Assembly (NCBI GenBank): GCA_003522805.1
Contig: DPIB01000055.1
Coordinates: 1 to 6,094 of the forward strand
Reading direction: 5' to 3'
From: Fervidobacterium sp.
GTDB taxonomy: Bacteria; Thermotogota; Thermotogae; Thermotogales; Fervidobacteriaceae
Length of the DNA stretch: 6,094 nucleotides
The position numbers were made by a program, and so were the translations under genes. Under the pieces are notes generated by a model. The model saw only the letters and a program-made list of their open reading frames with translations, ran no database searches and had not been told where the DNA came from. How positions within the stretch are numbered: the stretch's first letter is position 1; each line of letters opens with the position of its first letter. Positions 1 through 5,192 of the stretch are shown here, one piece after another.

Positions 1-726
1 AGGTGGGGGTAGTTCACTTTCCAGTAATGCCTTAAGTAAGTCACCTCTGATTTTTGCAATATCTCCTTGATTCGGAACAATAGATATATCGATTGGCCCA
101 TACTTCGTTCTGATTAGTTCAACAACAGGATTTCCAATGTGTGCAAACAATCTCTTTACTTCATGTTTTTTACCCTTTATCATCTTGACTTCAACTAAAC
201 TGAATTCTCCTTGCTCCTCTATAACCTTTGCATCCTCACATTTCAAAAATTCTCCCTCATCATCTATTCCATTCTTCAGTATTCTCAACTTTGCTCGATC
301 TACTTTACCTTTTACTTTAGCTCTGTAGACCCTTTCTGTGCCGTATTTTGCACTTGTAAGTACGTTGATGAGTTCCCCATCGTTTGTTAGAATGATGACA
401 CCTGAAGCATCTTTATCCAACCTACCAACTGGTTTAAGGTTTCCGAGATTTCTCTTTCTCAATATTTCTCCAATCGTCTTATCTTCTTTTGGATCTGAAA
501 GTGAACAGACATATCCTTTTGGTTTGTTAAGCACGTAGTATTCAAACCGGGTTTCAAATTGCACATCATAATCTACGCCATCTATGGAGACAACATCCTC
601 TTCTGCTATTTCATACCATGGCTGCAGTATGCGTTGATTGTTTACCATCACACGACCTGCAAAAACTATCTCATCTGCCTTGCGCCTTGAATAACCTAAC
701 TGTTGCAAATACTTTTGTAATTTCAT
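1..726 (-). CDS. RsuA/RluB-family pseudouridine synthase, 3' end cut by the window edge
   Basis: The reverse strand from ATG at 726 reads 242 codons without a stop to base 1, so only the last residues are missing; family members are usually about 230-250 residues. Residues 1-50 form an S4 RNA-binding domain (MKLQKYLQQLGYSRRKADE, then GRVMVNNQ). The catalytic domain begins near residue 60 with YYVLNKPKGYVCS and holds the family signature GRLDKDASG at 101-109, where D104 is the expected catalytic aspartate. A later KMIKGKKHEVKRLFAHIG stretch matches the conserved C-terminal motif of RsuA/RluB/RluE/RluF enzymes. It should convert one rRNA uridine to pseudouridine in the cytoplasm. The exact rRNA site (16S or 23S) cannot be told from sequence. 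The ATG has only a weak GGGG Shine-Dalgarno (734-737), but the S4 domain starts exactly there. It is transcribed away from repeat element A. Confidence 0.93.
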   Translation of the reverse strand, partial: MKLQKYLQQLGYSRRKADEIVFAGRVMVNNQRILQPWYEIAEEDVVSIDGVDYDVQFETRFEYYVLNKPKGYVCSLSDPKEDKTIGEILRKRNLGNLKPVGRLDKDASGVIILTNDGELINVLTSAKYGTERVYRAKVKGKVDRAKLRILKNGIDDEGEFLKCEDAKVIEEQGEFSLVEVKMIKGKKHEVKRLFAHIGNPVVELIRTKYGPIDISIVPNQGDIAKIRGDLLKALLESELPPP

Positions 727-761
727 ATTTCTACCCCGTTTCTATGCAGTTTTCTTCATAC

Positions 762-770
762 ATTATATCA
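762..770 (-). promoter_or_regulatory. Extended -10 promoter of the pseudouridine synthase gene
   Basis: On the reverse strand TGATATAAT gives a perfect TATAAT (762-767) preceded by the TGn extension (768-770). No good -35 is present at the usual distance, which fits an extended -10 promoter. Transcription would start near 755, leaving a leader of about 30 nt before the ATG at 726. The promoter diverges from repeat element A, whose operator begins about 30 bp away at 800. Confidence 0.6.
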
Positions 771-799
771 CCAATTACCAATCTCGAAAATGCTCAGAA

Positions 800-856
800 A
801 CTCTAAGCAAACTCTAAGGAAACTTTAAGTACAAATTAAGCATATCTGAGTAAGAT
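800..856 (+). promoter_or_regulatory. 11-bp phased repeat operator with -10-like box, copy A
   Basis: Four consecutive 11-bp units carry a CTAAG/TTAAG core: ACTCTAAGCAA (800), ACTCTAAGGAA (811), ACTTTAAGTAC (822) and AAATTAAGCAT (833). A one-helical-turn period of direct repeats is the usual binding layout of OmpR/PhoB-family response regulators. TAAGAT (851-856), a 4/6 match to TATAAT, lies 10 bp after the last TTAAG core, about where a PhoB-type activated promoter has its -10. No -35 is visible at the normal distance, which also fits an activator-dependent promoter. Transcription would start near 863. The repeats and spacing are direct observations; the promoter role and regulator class are inferred. 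Confidence 0.5.
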
Positions 857-929
857 AGTCTTGTCAGTTGCGAATAGGTAGGTTTGATATAAATACCGAG
901 TAATTCAAGTGAGAGAAAAACTAAGAACC

Positions 930-977
930 ATGAACAAATTATTTGATACAAGCGAGGTGATGCGGATGGTAAAATGA
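930..977 (+). other. Short frame with internal Shine-Dalgarno and MVK-stop mini-ORF (unit A1)
   Basis: GAGGTGAT (954-961) matches eight bases of the canonical anti-Shine-Dalgarno complement. It is followed after four bases by ATG GTA AAA TGA (966-977), a three-codon minigene. The same frame can also be read from ATG at 930 as the 15-residue peptide MNKLFDTSEVMRMVK, but no clear ribosome-binding site precedes that ATG. Whether either reading is translated is unknown. Confidence 0.25.
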
Positions 978-1031
978 CAAGTAACAAGATATAAATACCG
1001 AGTAATTCAAGTGAGAGACAGACTAAGAAGG

Positions 1032-1073
1032 GTGAAAAAAGTATTTAACACAAGCGAGGTGATGCGTATGTAA
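1032..1073 (+). other. Short frame with internal Shine-Dalgarno and ATG-TAA start-stop (unit A2)
   Basis: GAGGTGAT at 1056-1063 precedes ATG (1068-1070), which is followed at once by TAA (1071-1073), a minimal start-stop. The loss of one G relative to units A1 and B created this stop. In the longer reading, GTG at 1032 gives MKKVFNTSEVMRM. The Shine-Dalgarno is unchanged from the other two units. Confidence 0.25.
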
Positions 1074-1191
1074 AATAATAAGTAACAAGATAGAAATACG
1101 ATGAAACGAATATACACTAACCGGATGGTTATTAGATAGATTAAGCAATCGTACTAGGTAAAGGAAAATTATATAAATGAGAGTAAAAAAG

Positions 1192-1227
1192 AAATGGGTG
1201 TATGTCTTCTAAGCATACACCCATTTT
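1192..1227. terminator. Perfect 13-bp hairpin, probable bidirectional terminator
   Basis: AAATGGGTGTATG (1192-1204) pairs perfectly with CATACACCCATTT (1214-1226) around a 9-nt loop. On the reverse strand the stem is followed by C and then TTTTTT (complement of 1185-1190), giving a good intrinsic terminator for the Nudix gene, whose stop codon ends at 1269. On the plus strand only TTTT follows (1224-1227), so termination of candidate RNA A would be weaker. The hairpin lies between two converging transcription units. Confidence 0.8.
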
Positions 1228-1268
1228 AGTTATCTTGAGTTATAACCAACTCGTGTTTAGATTCTTAA

Positions 1269-1769
1269 TCAAACATCTTTTACAGAAATTATCTCAGGAT
1301 ACTTGTCTTCGTGATATCTTATCTCTATGATGCTTACTTTATCATCATCGTTAAATATGTGTGGAATCAGCAATCTGTCAATTGTTGAAAGATTCTCCTC
1401 GAGCATTTTATCTATGTCTATCCATTTCAATTCGCCTTCATTACACTCGATCGTTTTATCAGAATCCACTTTCCCAACGAACGTGAATAATATCCAGTTG
1501 TAATTCTCTGGACCTTCTTCAGTTGTTACCATCTTCAACTTGAGTTCGTTCAGTTCAAGTCCAGTTTCCTCCCTGAATTCCCTTCTAATTGCATCTTCTA
1601 TTTCCTCGCCTTTTTCCACTTTACCGCCAGGTGGTACTAAAAACCCAGCGAATGGTTCTTTTCTCCTTAGAAGAAATAGTACCTTATTGCCATACTGTGC
1701 ATAGCACATAACTGCTAATCTCTGCTTTTCACTTTTTCTGACTTTTTCGATTATCTCAGAATAAACCAA
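1269..1769 (-). CDS. Nudix hydrolase (MutT/MTH1-like)
   Basis: A 166-residue protein with a complete Nudix box: G49-x5-E55-x7-R63-E64-F65-x-E67-E68-x-G70-L71, matching GX5EX7REUXEEXGU exactly. The glutamates bind the divalent metal that drives hydrolysis of a nucleoside diphosphate linked to another group. The run LVPPGGKVEKGEE before the box resembles the GGKVE-GE stretch of MutT/MTH1-type enzymes, which suggests nucleotide-pool cleaning; the substrate cannot be fixed from sequence. The start is TTG at 1769, chosen because GAGGTGA (1776-1782) sits 6 nt upstream and the next Met is residue 21, inside the first strand of the fold. It appears to be a single-gene unit with its own promoter (1868-1895) and hairpin (1192-1226). 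It is flanked on both sides by copies of the same repeat element. Confidence 0.93.
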   Translation of the reverse strand: MVYSEIIEKVRKSEKQRLAVMCYAQYGNKVLFLLRRKEPFAGFLVPPGGKVEKGEEIEDAIRREFREETGLELNELKLKMVTTEEGPENYNWILFTFVGKVDSDKTIECNEGELKWIDIDKMLEENLSTIDRLLIPHIFNDDDKVSIIEIRYHEDKYPEIISVKDV

Positions 1770-1775
1770 CTACAC

Positions 1776-1782
1776 TCACCTC
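1776..1782 (-). promoter_or_regulatory. Ribosome-binding site fixing a TTG start for the Nudix gene
   Basis: The reverse strand reads GAGGTGA, then six bases (GTGTAG), then TTG. No ATG or GTG in the same frame lies at a better distance, so this site decides the start. Confidence 0.8.
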
Positions 1783-1867
1783 ACAATCCACCATTAGAGC
1801 AATTTCTAAGAAACATTTTCGTATGTTTTTATGCACTAATTCACAGTATCACAAAACTTTATCACAA

Positions 1868-1895
1868 AATATACCATGATATATCATAGCACCAA
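1868..1895 (-). promoter_or_regulatory. Promoter of the Nudix gene with palindromic spacer
   Basis: On the reverse strand TTGGTG (1890-1895) and TATATT (1868-1873) are 16 bp apart, and TGG before the -10 supplies the extended -10 motif. The spacer contains the perfect 12-bp palindrome ATGATATATCAT (1876-1887), a possible operator. A 10-bp direct repeat, TATCACAAAA on the plus strand (1847-1856 and 1860-1869), overlaps the -10 and start region. The predicted leader is about 90 nt. Confidence 0.5.
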
Positions 1896-1915
1896 CACAC
1901 CAAAATTCAATAAAA

Positions 1916-1972
1916 AGTCTAAGGAGACTCTAAGGAAACTCTAAGTACAAATTAAGCATATCTGAGTAAGAT
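1916..1972 (+). promoter_or_regulatory. 11-bp phased repeat operator with -10-like box, copy B
   Basis: Four 11-bp units AGTCTAAGGAG (1916), ACTCTAAGGAA (1927), ACTCTAAGTAC (1938) and AAATTAAGCAT (1949) repeat the arrangement of copy A, including TAAGAT (1967-1972) ten bases after the last TTAAG core. The second to fourth units are closest to a common consensus, while the first is the most diverged between copies. The putative start near 1979 points away from the Nudix promoter. The regulator is unknown. Confidence 0.5.
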
Positions 1973-2045
1973 AGTTTTGTCAGTTGCGAATAGGTAGGCT
2001 TGATATAAATACCGAGTAATTCAAGTGAGAGACAGACTAAGAACG

Positions 2046-2093
2046 GTGAAGAAAGTATTTAATACAAGCGAGGTGATGCGGATGGTAAAATGA
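2046..2093 (+). other. Short frame with internal Shine-Dalgarno and MVK-stop mini-ORF (unit B)
   Basis: GAGGTGAT (2070-2077) precedes ATG GTA AAA TGA (2082-2093), and a second TGA follows directly. Reading instead from GTG at 2046 gives MKKVFNTSEVMRMVK, which differs from the A1 peptide by N/K, L/V and D/N changes. No clear ribosome-binding site is seen before 2046. Confidence 0.25.
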
Positions 2094-2234
2094 TGAGTAA
2101 CAAGAAAGAAATACAATGAAACGAATACACACTAACCAGATGGTTATTAGATAGATAATTTTCAAGAAATTCGGACTTAAAAATTCAAAAATTGCCAACA
2201 AAGAAAGAGAAAAAATAATAAGTGTAGAATCATG

Positions 2235-2272
2235 AATTGATGCATGCTAATAAAGCATGCATCAATTTTTTT
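2235..2272 (+). terminator. Intrinsic terminator after element B
   Basis: AATTGATGCATGC (2235-2247) pairs perfectly with GCATGCATCAATT (2255-2267). One more T-A pair (2248/2254) can close the loop to five bases. Seven T residues (2266-2272) follow on the plus strand. On the reverse strand no T-tract follows, so the hairpin is directional and must serve a plus-strand transcript. Confidence 0.85.
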
Positions 2273-2440
2273 CACAATCTTTAGGATCAGCACTTCATCT
2301 TGACAAGTCACTTCAAAACGCCTTTATTGAAGCCATCTTTCAATTACTATCATCCTGAAAGAAAGTAACCAATGAGACATGTTCTGTAATTCTCAGAAAT
2401 ATTTAATTAATTAACCTTAATTCTTTCTACACAATAAATA
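2273..2440. other. Intergenic spacer without a recognisable gene
   Basis: No start with a good ribosome-binding site opens a credible frame on either strand. Only short imperfect dyads are present (CTTCAA/TTGAAG and CTTTCA/TGAAAG, both six base pairs). The end is very AT-rich, including TTAATTAATTAA near 2403-2414. It separates the terminator of element B from the ROK operon promoter. Confidence 0.5.
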
Positions 2441-2443
2441 GCG

Positions 2444-2501
2444 GGTTTCGTATAGAAAAGTGTTTTTGCTATAATCTAAAAACAACAATATACGGTTTCG
2501 T
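2444..2501 (+). promoter_or_regulatory. Promoter of the ROK-GH30 operon, with two GGTTTCGT repeats
   Basis: TATAAT (2470-2475) is perfect and is preceded by TGC, an extended -10. A weak -35 (TTCGTA, 2447-2452) lies 17 bp upstream. The octamer GGTTTCGT occurs at 2444-2451, overlapping the -35, and again at 2494-2501, about 20 bp past the -10. Such flanking of a promoter is what an autoregulating repressor might use. The start near 2482 gives a leader of about 80 nt. Confidence 0.55.
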
Positions 2502-2561
2502 TTTATACATTGTATTGAATTGATTCCATGTAGAAATATTGACTTCATTGGGGGACAGTTT

Positions 2562-3698
2562 ATGGATCCAAGGAATTTGTTGTTAGTCTTCAAAACTGTG
2601 CAGAAGAAGAACCTTATCTCCAGAACAGATATATCTAAGATTACACACTTGAGTGAATCCACTGTGAGTAGGTGTGTAAGTAGATTGCTGGAAAAGAGCA
2701 TATTAGTGGAGAAGAGAGTTGGGAAAAGTTCCGGTGGCAGGCCTCCGATTTTACTTGATGTCAATAATGAAGGTCCGTTCTCCGTTGGGGTGGAAGTTGG
2801 TGAGACGCACGTAGATGCTGTAATAATCAATGCGTTTTACAAAATCTTGAGAAATGAGAGTAGGGTTATACCAAAAGGTATTGAAATGAATTCTCTGATT
2901 AAAGAGATACATGATATGCTTACATCTTTGATATCGTCTGCGAAGATTCAGAAAGATAGAATCACAAGTTTAGGCTTAGGACTTCCTGGTATCGTCAGTA
3001 AGGATCAGAAGCATCTACTACTTACACCAAATTCGCATTTCGAGACCTTCCCATCATCTGATGTGTTGCAACGTATCTTAGGTATTCCTGTCTTTTACGA
3101 TAATGGAGCAAATTTGATGGTCTTTTCAGAATATCATTTGAACAAACTGTCAACAGATTCCATATTGCTTGGCGTTATAGTTGGTACCGGAATAGGTGCT
3201 GGATTGGTAGTTAGGGAGGAAATCTTCCGTGGTTCGAATGGTGCTTCTTTGGAAGTTGGGCATACCGTAATCATGCCTGATGGTCCTGAATGCAGGTGTG
3301 GAAGACATGGATGTGCGGAGGCACTTGCATCGGTGCCAAAACTCATAGAATCGTACAATGCCAAGTCTGATGATGTCAAGATAACTAGTATAAGGGAACT
3401 TCACGAATTATTTTCAAAGGGTGATACATTAGCTAAAGAGGTTTTGGGACAAGAGGCTCGTTACTTGGCTTTGCTCTTGGCAAATTTGGCAAACATCGTT
3501 AATCCATCGCGTATCTTCATCGGTGGTGAGATTACACCAGTACTTCCAGATATCATCGAGCAGATTAGAAAACACTTTTCTACTCAGGTGCTTCCCACGA
3601 ATACGTGCGACATAAAGATTTCAAAGCTTGATCAGGTAAGTATAGCACACGGTGCTGCAATCATGGCGATGGAAAAAGAGATAGAAAGTTATTTCTGA
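2562..3698 (+). CDS. ROK-family transcriptional regulator (NagC/XylR-like)
   Basis: A 378-residue protein. Residues 18-52 form a winged helix-turn-helix (LISRTDISKITHLSESTVSR), followed by the GGRPP hinge (58-62) typical of ROK repressors. The ROK sugar-binding domain fills the rest, with GLGLPGIV, GVIVGTGIGAGLV and a zinc site: H234, C244, C246 and C251 in the CRCGRHGC motif. In ROK kinases the ENDAN motif supplies the catalytic Asp; here it reads DNGAN (180-184), so Gly182 replaces that Asp. The phosphate-binding DxGxT is also degenerate (EVGETH). It should therefore bind a sugar and DNA but not phosphorylate. I chose ATG 2562 because GGGGGA lies 6 nt upstream; an in-frame TTG at 2520 lacks a ribosome-binding site. 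It is probably a local repressor of the two genes that follow, 32 nt downstream. Confidence 0.93.
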   Translation: MDPRNLLLVFKTVQKKNLISRTDISKITHLSESTVSRCVSRLLEKSILVEKRVGKSSGGRPPILLDVNNEGPFSVGVEVGETHVDAVIINAFYKILRNESRVIPKGIEMNSLIKEIHDMLTSLISSAKIQKDRITSLGLGLPGIVSKDQKHLLLTPNSHFETFPSSDVLQRILGIPVFYDNGANLMVFSEYHLNKLSTDSILLGVIVGTGIGAGLVVREEIFRGSNGASLEVGHTVIMPDGPECRCGRHGCAEALASVPKLIESYNAKSDDVKITSIRELHELFSKGDTLAKEVLGQEARYLALLLANLANIVNPSRIFIGGEITPVLPDIIEQIRKHFSTQVLPTNTCDIKISKLDQVSIAHGAAIMAMEKEIESYF

Positions 3699-3730
3699 TT
3701 ATTCTTTTTGACTTTGAGTGGAGGATGGGT

Positions 3731-5185
3731 ATGAAAAAGAAAAATATCTTTTCTATCTTAATCATCGTAATCATACTATTTACTGAAACATTTTCATTTG
3801 CAGCATCTTCAAATGATACAAAGAAGGGTGGGAATGTGATGGAGAACAAACCTGAAGTATGGCTAACAACAGCAGATCAGAATTTCTTGCTTACAAAAGT
3901 GAATTTGGAGACATATGTATACAAAGATTTACCCGCAAGAAGGGTAAATATAGAGATAGACCCAACGACAAAGTTTCAGCAGATGGATGGTTTCGGTGCC
4001 TCTTTAACCGATTCTTCGGCGCACTTGATTTTCAACGTGCTCACGAAGTCGCAGAGAGAGGAACTCATGAAAAAGCTCTTTTCGTATGAAAATGGCATAG
4101 GTATATCTTTCCTCAGACAGCCAATGGGTTCAAGTGATTTTGCACTTTCTATGTATAGTTACGATGACCTCCCACAGGGTGTAACCGAAGATTATGAGCT
4201 TAAGTATTTTTCGATAGAACACGACAAAAAGTACATCATTCCACTTTTGAAAGAAGCGATGAGTATAAACCCATCCTTAAAGATAATGGCCTCACCATGG
4301 AGTGCACCGGCTTGGATGAAGACGTCGGGCAGTATGATAGGTGGTTCATTGAAGACATCTTGCTACGATGTGTACGCTCGATATTTTCTAAAATTCATAG
4401 AGGCATACAAGGCAGAGGGTATCCCTATTTATGCAGTAACAGTTCAAAATGAACCACTGTATGTTCCTGGAGATTATCCTGGTATGGGTATGTCTGCCCA
4501 AGAACAGCTAAGTTTCATAGTAAACAACCTTGGTCCACTTTTCAAGAAAAACAACGTACAAACTAAAATTCTAATTTATGATCACAATTGGGATAATACG
4601 ATGTTTGCACAGATCATACTCAACGACCCAAGGGCGCGAGATTTCGTTGCAGGTAGCGCTTGGCATTGTTATGCTGGAAAGCACGATGCAATGTCTTACA
4701 TACATAACCTCTTTCCAGATGAAGAGATTTGGTTTACAGAGGCATCTGGCGGAGATTGGATTCCTGCTTTTACCGATGCGTTCATGGATCAAATGATGCA
4801 CGTAGTAAGGGCAACTAGGAATTGGTCAAAGACAGTAGTTTGGTGGAATGTTGCACTTGATGAAAAAAACGGGCCTGCACTCTTCTCACCATATAGAAAC
4901 AGTACATGTAGAGGACTTGTCAAAATCGACACGAAAACTAAAAATATCGTCTACAACGTTGATTACTACACGATGGGACACATAAGCAAGTTTGTAAAGC
5001 CTGGTGCATACAGAATTTGGTCATCAACATTTGAAAACAACTTGGAGACAGTTGCATTTGAAAATCCAGATAAGTCGATTGTGTTGATTGTATCAAACAG
5101 GACAACAGAAACAAAGAAGATTTCAGTGGGCTCATTTGGATTTGTGGTACCTTCTAAATCAGCAGTTACCATTGTCTGGAAATAA
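3731..5185 (+). CDS. Secreted glycoside hydrolase family 30 enzyme
   Basis: A 484-residue protein. Residues 1-24 are a signal peptide: Lys-rich start, a hydrophobic run (IFSILIIVIILF), then FSFAAS for cleavage; no lipobox Cys. The GH30 TIM barrel follows, with MDGFGASLTDSSAHLI, GISFLRQPMGSSDFA, SPWSAPAWMKTSGSM, YAVTVQNEP and WHCYAG. The acid/base is E241 in QNEP and the nucleophile is E337 in WFTEASGG, both present. The last 80 or so residues form the usual beta domain. The length is normal. GH30 enzymes are retaining beta-glycosidases such as glucosylceramidase, beta-1,6-glucanase or beta-xylosidase; the HCYAG and FTEASGG forms are typical of bacterial beta-glucan-type members, but the substrate is uncertain. 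It acts outside the cytoplasmic membrane. The start is ATG 3731, six bases after GGAGG (3720-3724); ATG 3725 abuts that site and is less likely. Tandem stops TAATAG end the gene. Confidence 0.93.
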   Translation: MKKKNIFSILIIVIILFTETFSFAASSNDTKKGGNVMENKPEVWLTTADQNFLLTKVNLETYVYKDLPARRVNIEIDPTTKFQQMDGFGASLTDSSAHLIFNVLTKSQREELMKKLFSYENGIGISFLRQPMGSSDFALSMYSYDDLPQGVTEDYELKYFSIEHDKKYIIPLLKEAMSINPSLKIMASPWSAPAWMKTSGSMIGGSLKTSCYDVYARYFLKFIEAYKAEGIPIYAVTVQNEPLYVPGDYPGMGMSAQEQLSFIVNNLGPLFKKNNVQTKILIYDHNWDNTMFAQIILNDPRARDFVAGSAWHCYAGKHDAMSYIHNLFPDEEIWFTEASGGDWIPAFTDAFMDQMMHVVRATRNWSKTVVWWNVALDEKNGPALFSPYRNSTCRGLVKIDTKTKNIVYNVDYYTMGHISKFVKPGAYRIWSSTFENNLETVAFENPDKSIVLIVSNRTTETKKISVGSFGFVVPSKSAVTIVWK

Positions 5186-5192
5186 TAGAAAG

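Larger units (their letters stand above)
886..1088 (+). repeat. Tandem duplication of a 102-bp core unit
   Basis: Unit 1 covers 886-987 (102 bp) and unit 2 covers 988-1088 (101 bp). Both begin GATATAAATACCGAGTAATT and end AAGTAACAA. The first 31 bases are identical. Later differences cluster at 917-947 and around the mini-ORF, where unit 2 has lost one base. A degenerate third start, GATAGAAATAC, follows at 1089. Copy B has only one unit (2002-2103) and matches unit 2 more closely over most positions (for example GAGAGACAGACTAAGAA), but matches unit 1 at the mini-ORF. This suggests duplication or unequal recombination of a single ancestral unit. Confidence 0.9.
798..1141 (+). repeat. Long direct repeat, copy A (344 bp, tandem core)
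   Basis: This stretch is nearly identical to copy B at 1915-2156. It differs mainly by a second 101/102-bp core unit (988-1088). From 801 to 885 it aligns to 1917-2001 without gaps at a constant offset of 1116, with about six mismatches, and 825-859 is fully identical. Homology stops sharply at TTATTAGATAGAT (ends 1141 and 2156). There are no terminal inverted repeats, no transposase and no obvious target-site duplication, so it is not a recognisable insertion sequence. The order of parts (phased repeats, -10-like box, body, then a hairpin) suggests a transcription unit on the plus strand. Confidence 0.9.
863..1227 (+). ncRNA. Candidate small RNA or minigene transcript A (about 365 nt)
   Basis: This is the interval between the putative -10 box at 851-856 and the end of the hairpin at 1192-1227. 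It has no conventional protein gene on the plus strand. It contains two copies of the 102-bp core unit, each with a strong GAGGTGAT Shine-Dalgarno and a near-immediate stop. The body is almost identical to candidate B, whose terminator is much clearer. I do not recognise a known RNA family. Boundaries are approximate and inferred from the promoter and hairpin positions. Alternatives are a decayed coding repeat or a short peptide gene. Confidence 0.4.
1915..2156 (+). repeat. Long direct repeat, copy B (242 bp, single core)
   Basis: This is the second copy of the element at 798-1141, in the same orientation, on the other side of the Nudix gene. It has one core unit (2002-2103), followed by the same truncated third-unit start (GAAAGAAATAC at 2104) and the same end at TTATTAGATAGAT. 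Beyond 2156 and 1141 the two loci have no visible similarity until each reaches its own hairpin. Confidence 0.9.
1979..2272 (+). ncRNA. Candidate small RNA or minigene transcript B (about 290 nt)
   Basis: The strongest reason to infer a transcript is the intrinsic terminator at 2235-2272, which is well formed only for plus-strand transcription although no conventional plus-strand gene lies upstream of it for more than 2 kb. The upstream end is inferred from the phased repeats and TAAGAT at 1967-1972. The body contains one 102-bp core unit with GAGGTGAT (2070-2077) before ATG GTA AAA TGA. The stretch after the repeat (2157-2234) is A-rich and unique. I do not recognise an RNA family. A short peptide of 15 residues (2046-2093) is the competing explanation. 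Confidence 0.45.

Noticed and set aside
137..806. Plus-strand short frames over the pseudouridine synthase
   Set aside because: They lie antisense to a protein with clear S4 and catalytic motifs and have Ser/Phe-rich compositions typical of antisense reading.
861..893. Promoter TTGTCA with TATAAA inside element A
   Set aside because: The spacer would be 19-21 bp, too long, and the second GATATAAAT at 988 has no matching -35. The TAAGAT box after the phased repeats fits better.
886..1141. CRISPR-like array
   Set aside because: The units are about 102 bp, directly abutting and similar along their whole length; there are no short repeats separated by unique spacers.
1177..1212. Leader peptide MRVKKKWVYVF overlapping the hairpin after element A
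   Set aside because: The AAGGA-like site is too far from the ATG, there is no counterpart in copy B, and no regulated codon run or alternative hairpin is evident.
798..2156. Composite transposon carrying the Nudix gene
   Set aside because: The flanking direct repeats would suit one, but neither copy has a transposase, terminal inverted repeats or a visible target-site duplication.
2417..2830. Reverse-strand open frame over the ROK promoter and 5' end
   Set aside because: It overlaps a well-supported gene, has no ribosome-binding site, and its low-complexity product shows no family features.
3134..3404. Reverse-strand open frames inside the ROK gene
   Set aside because: They are antisense to the conserved zinc-motif coding region and have no domain or start signal.
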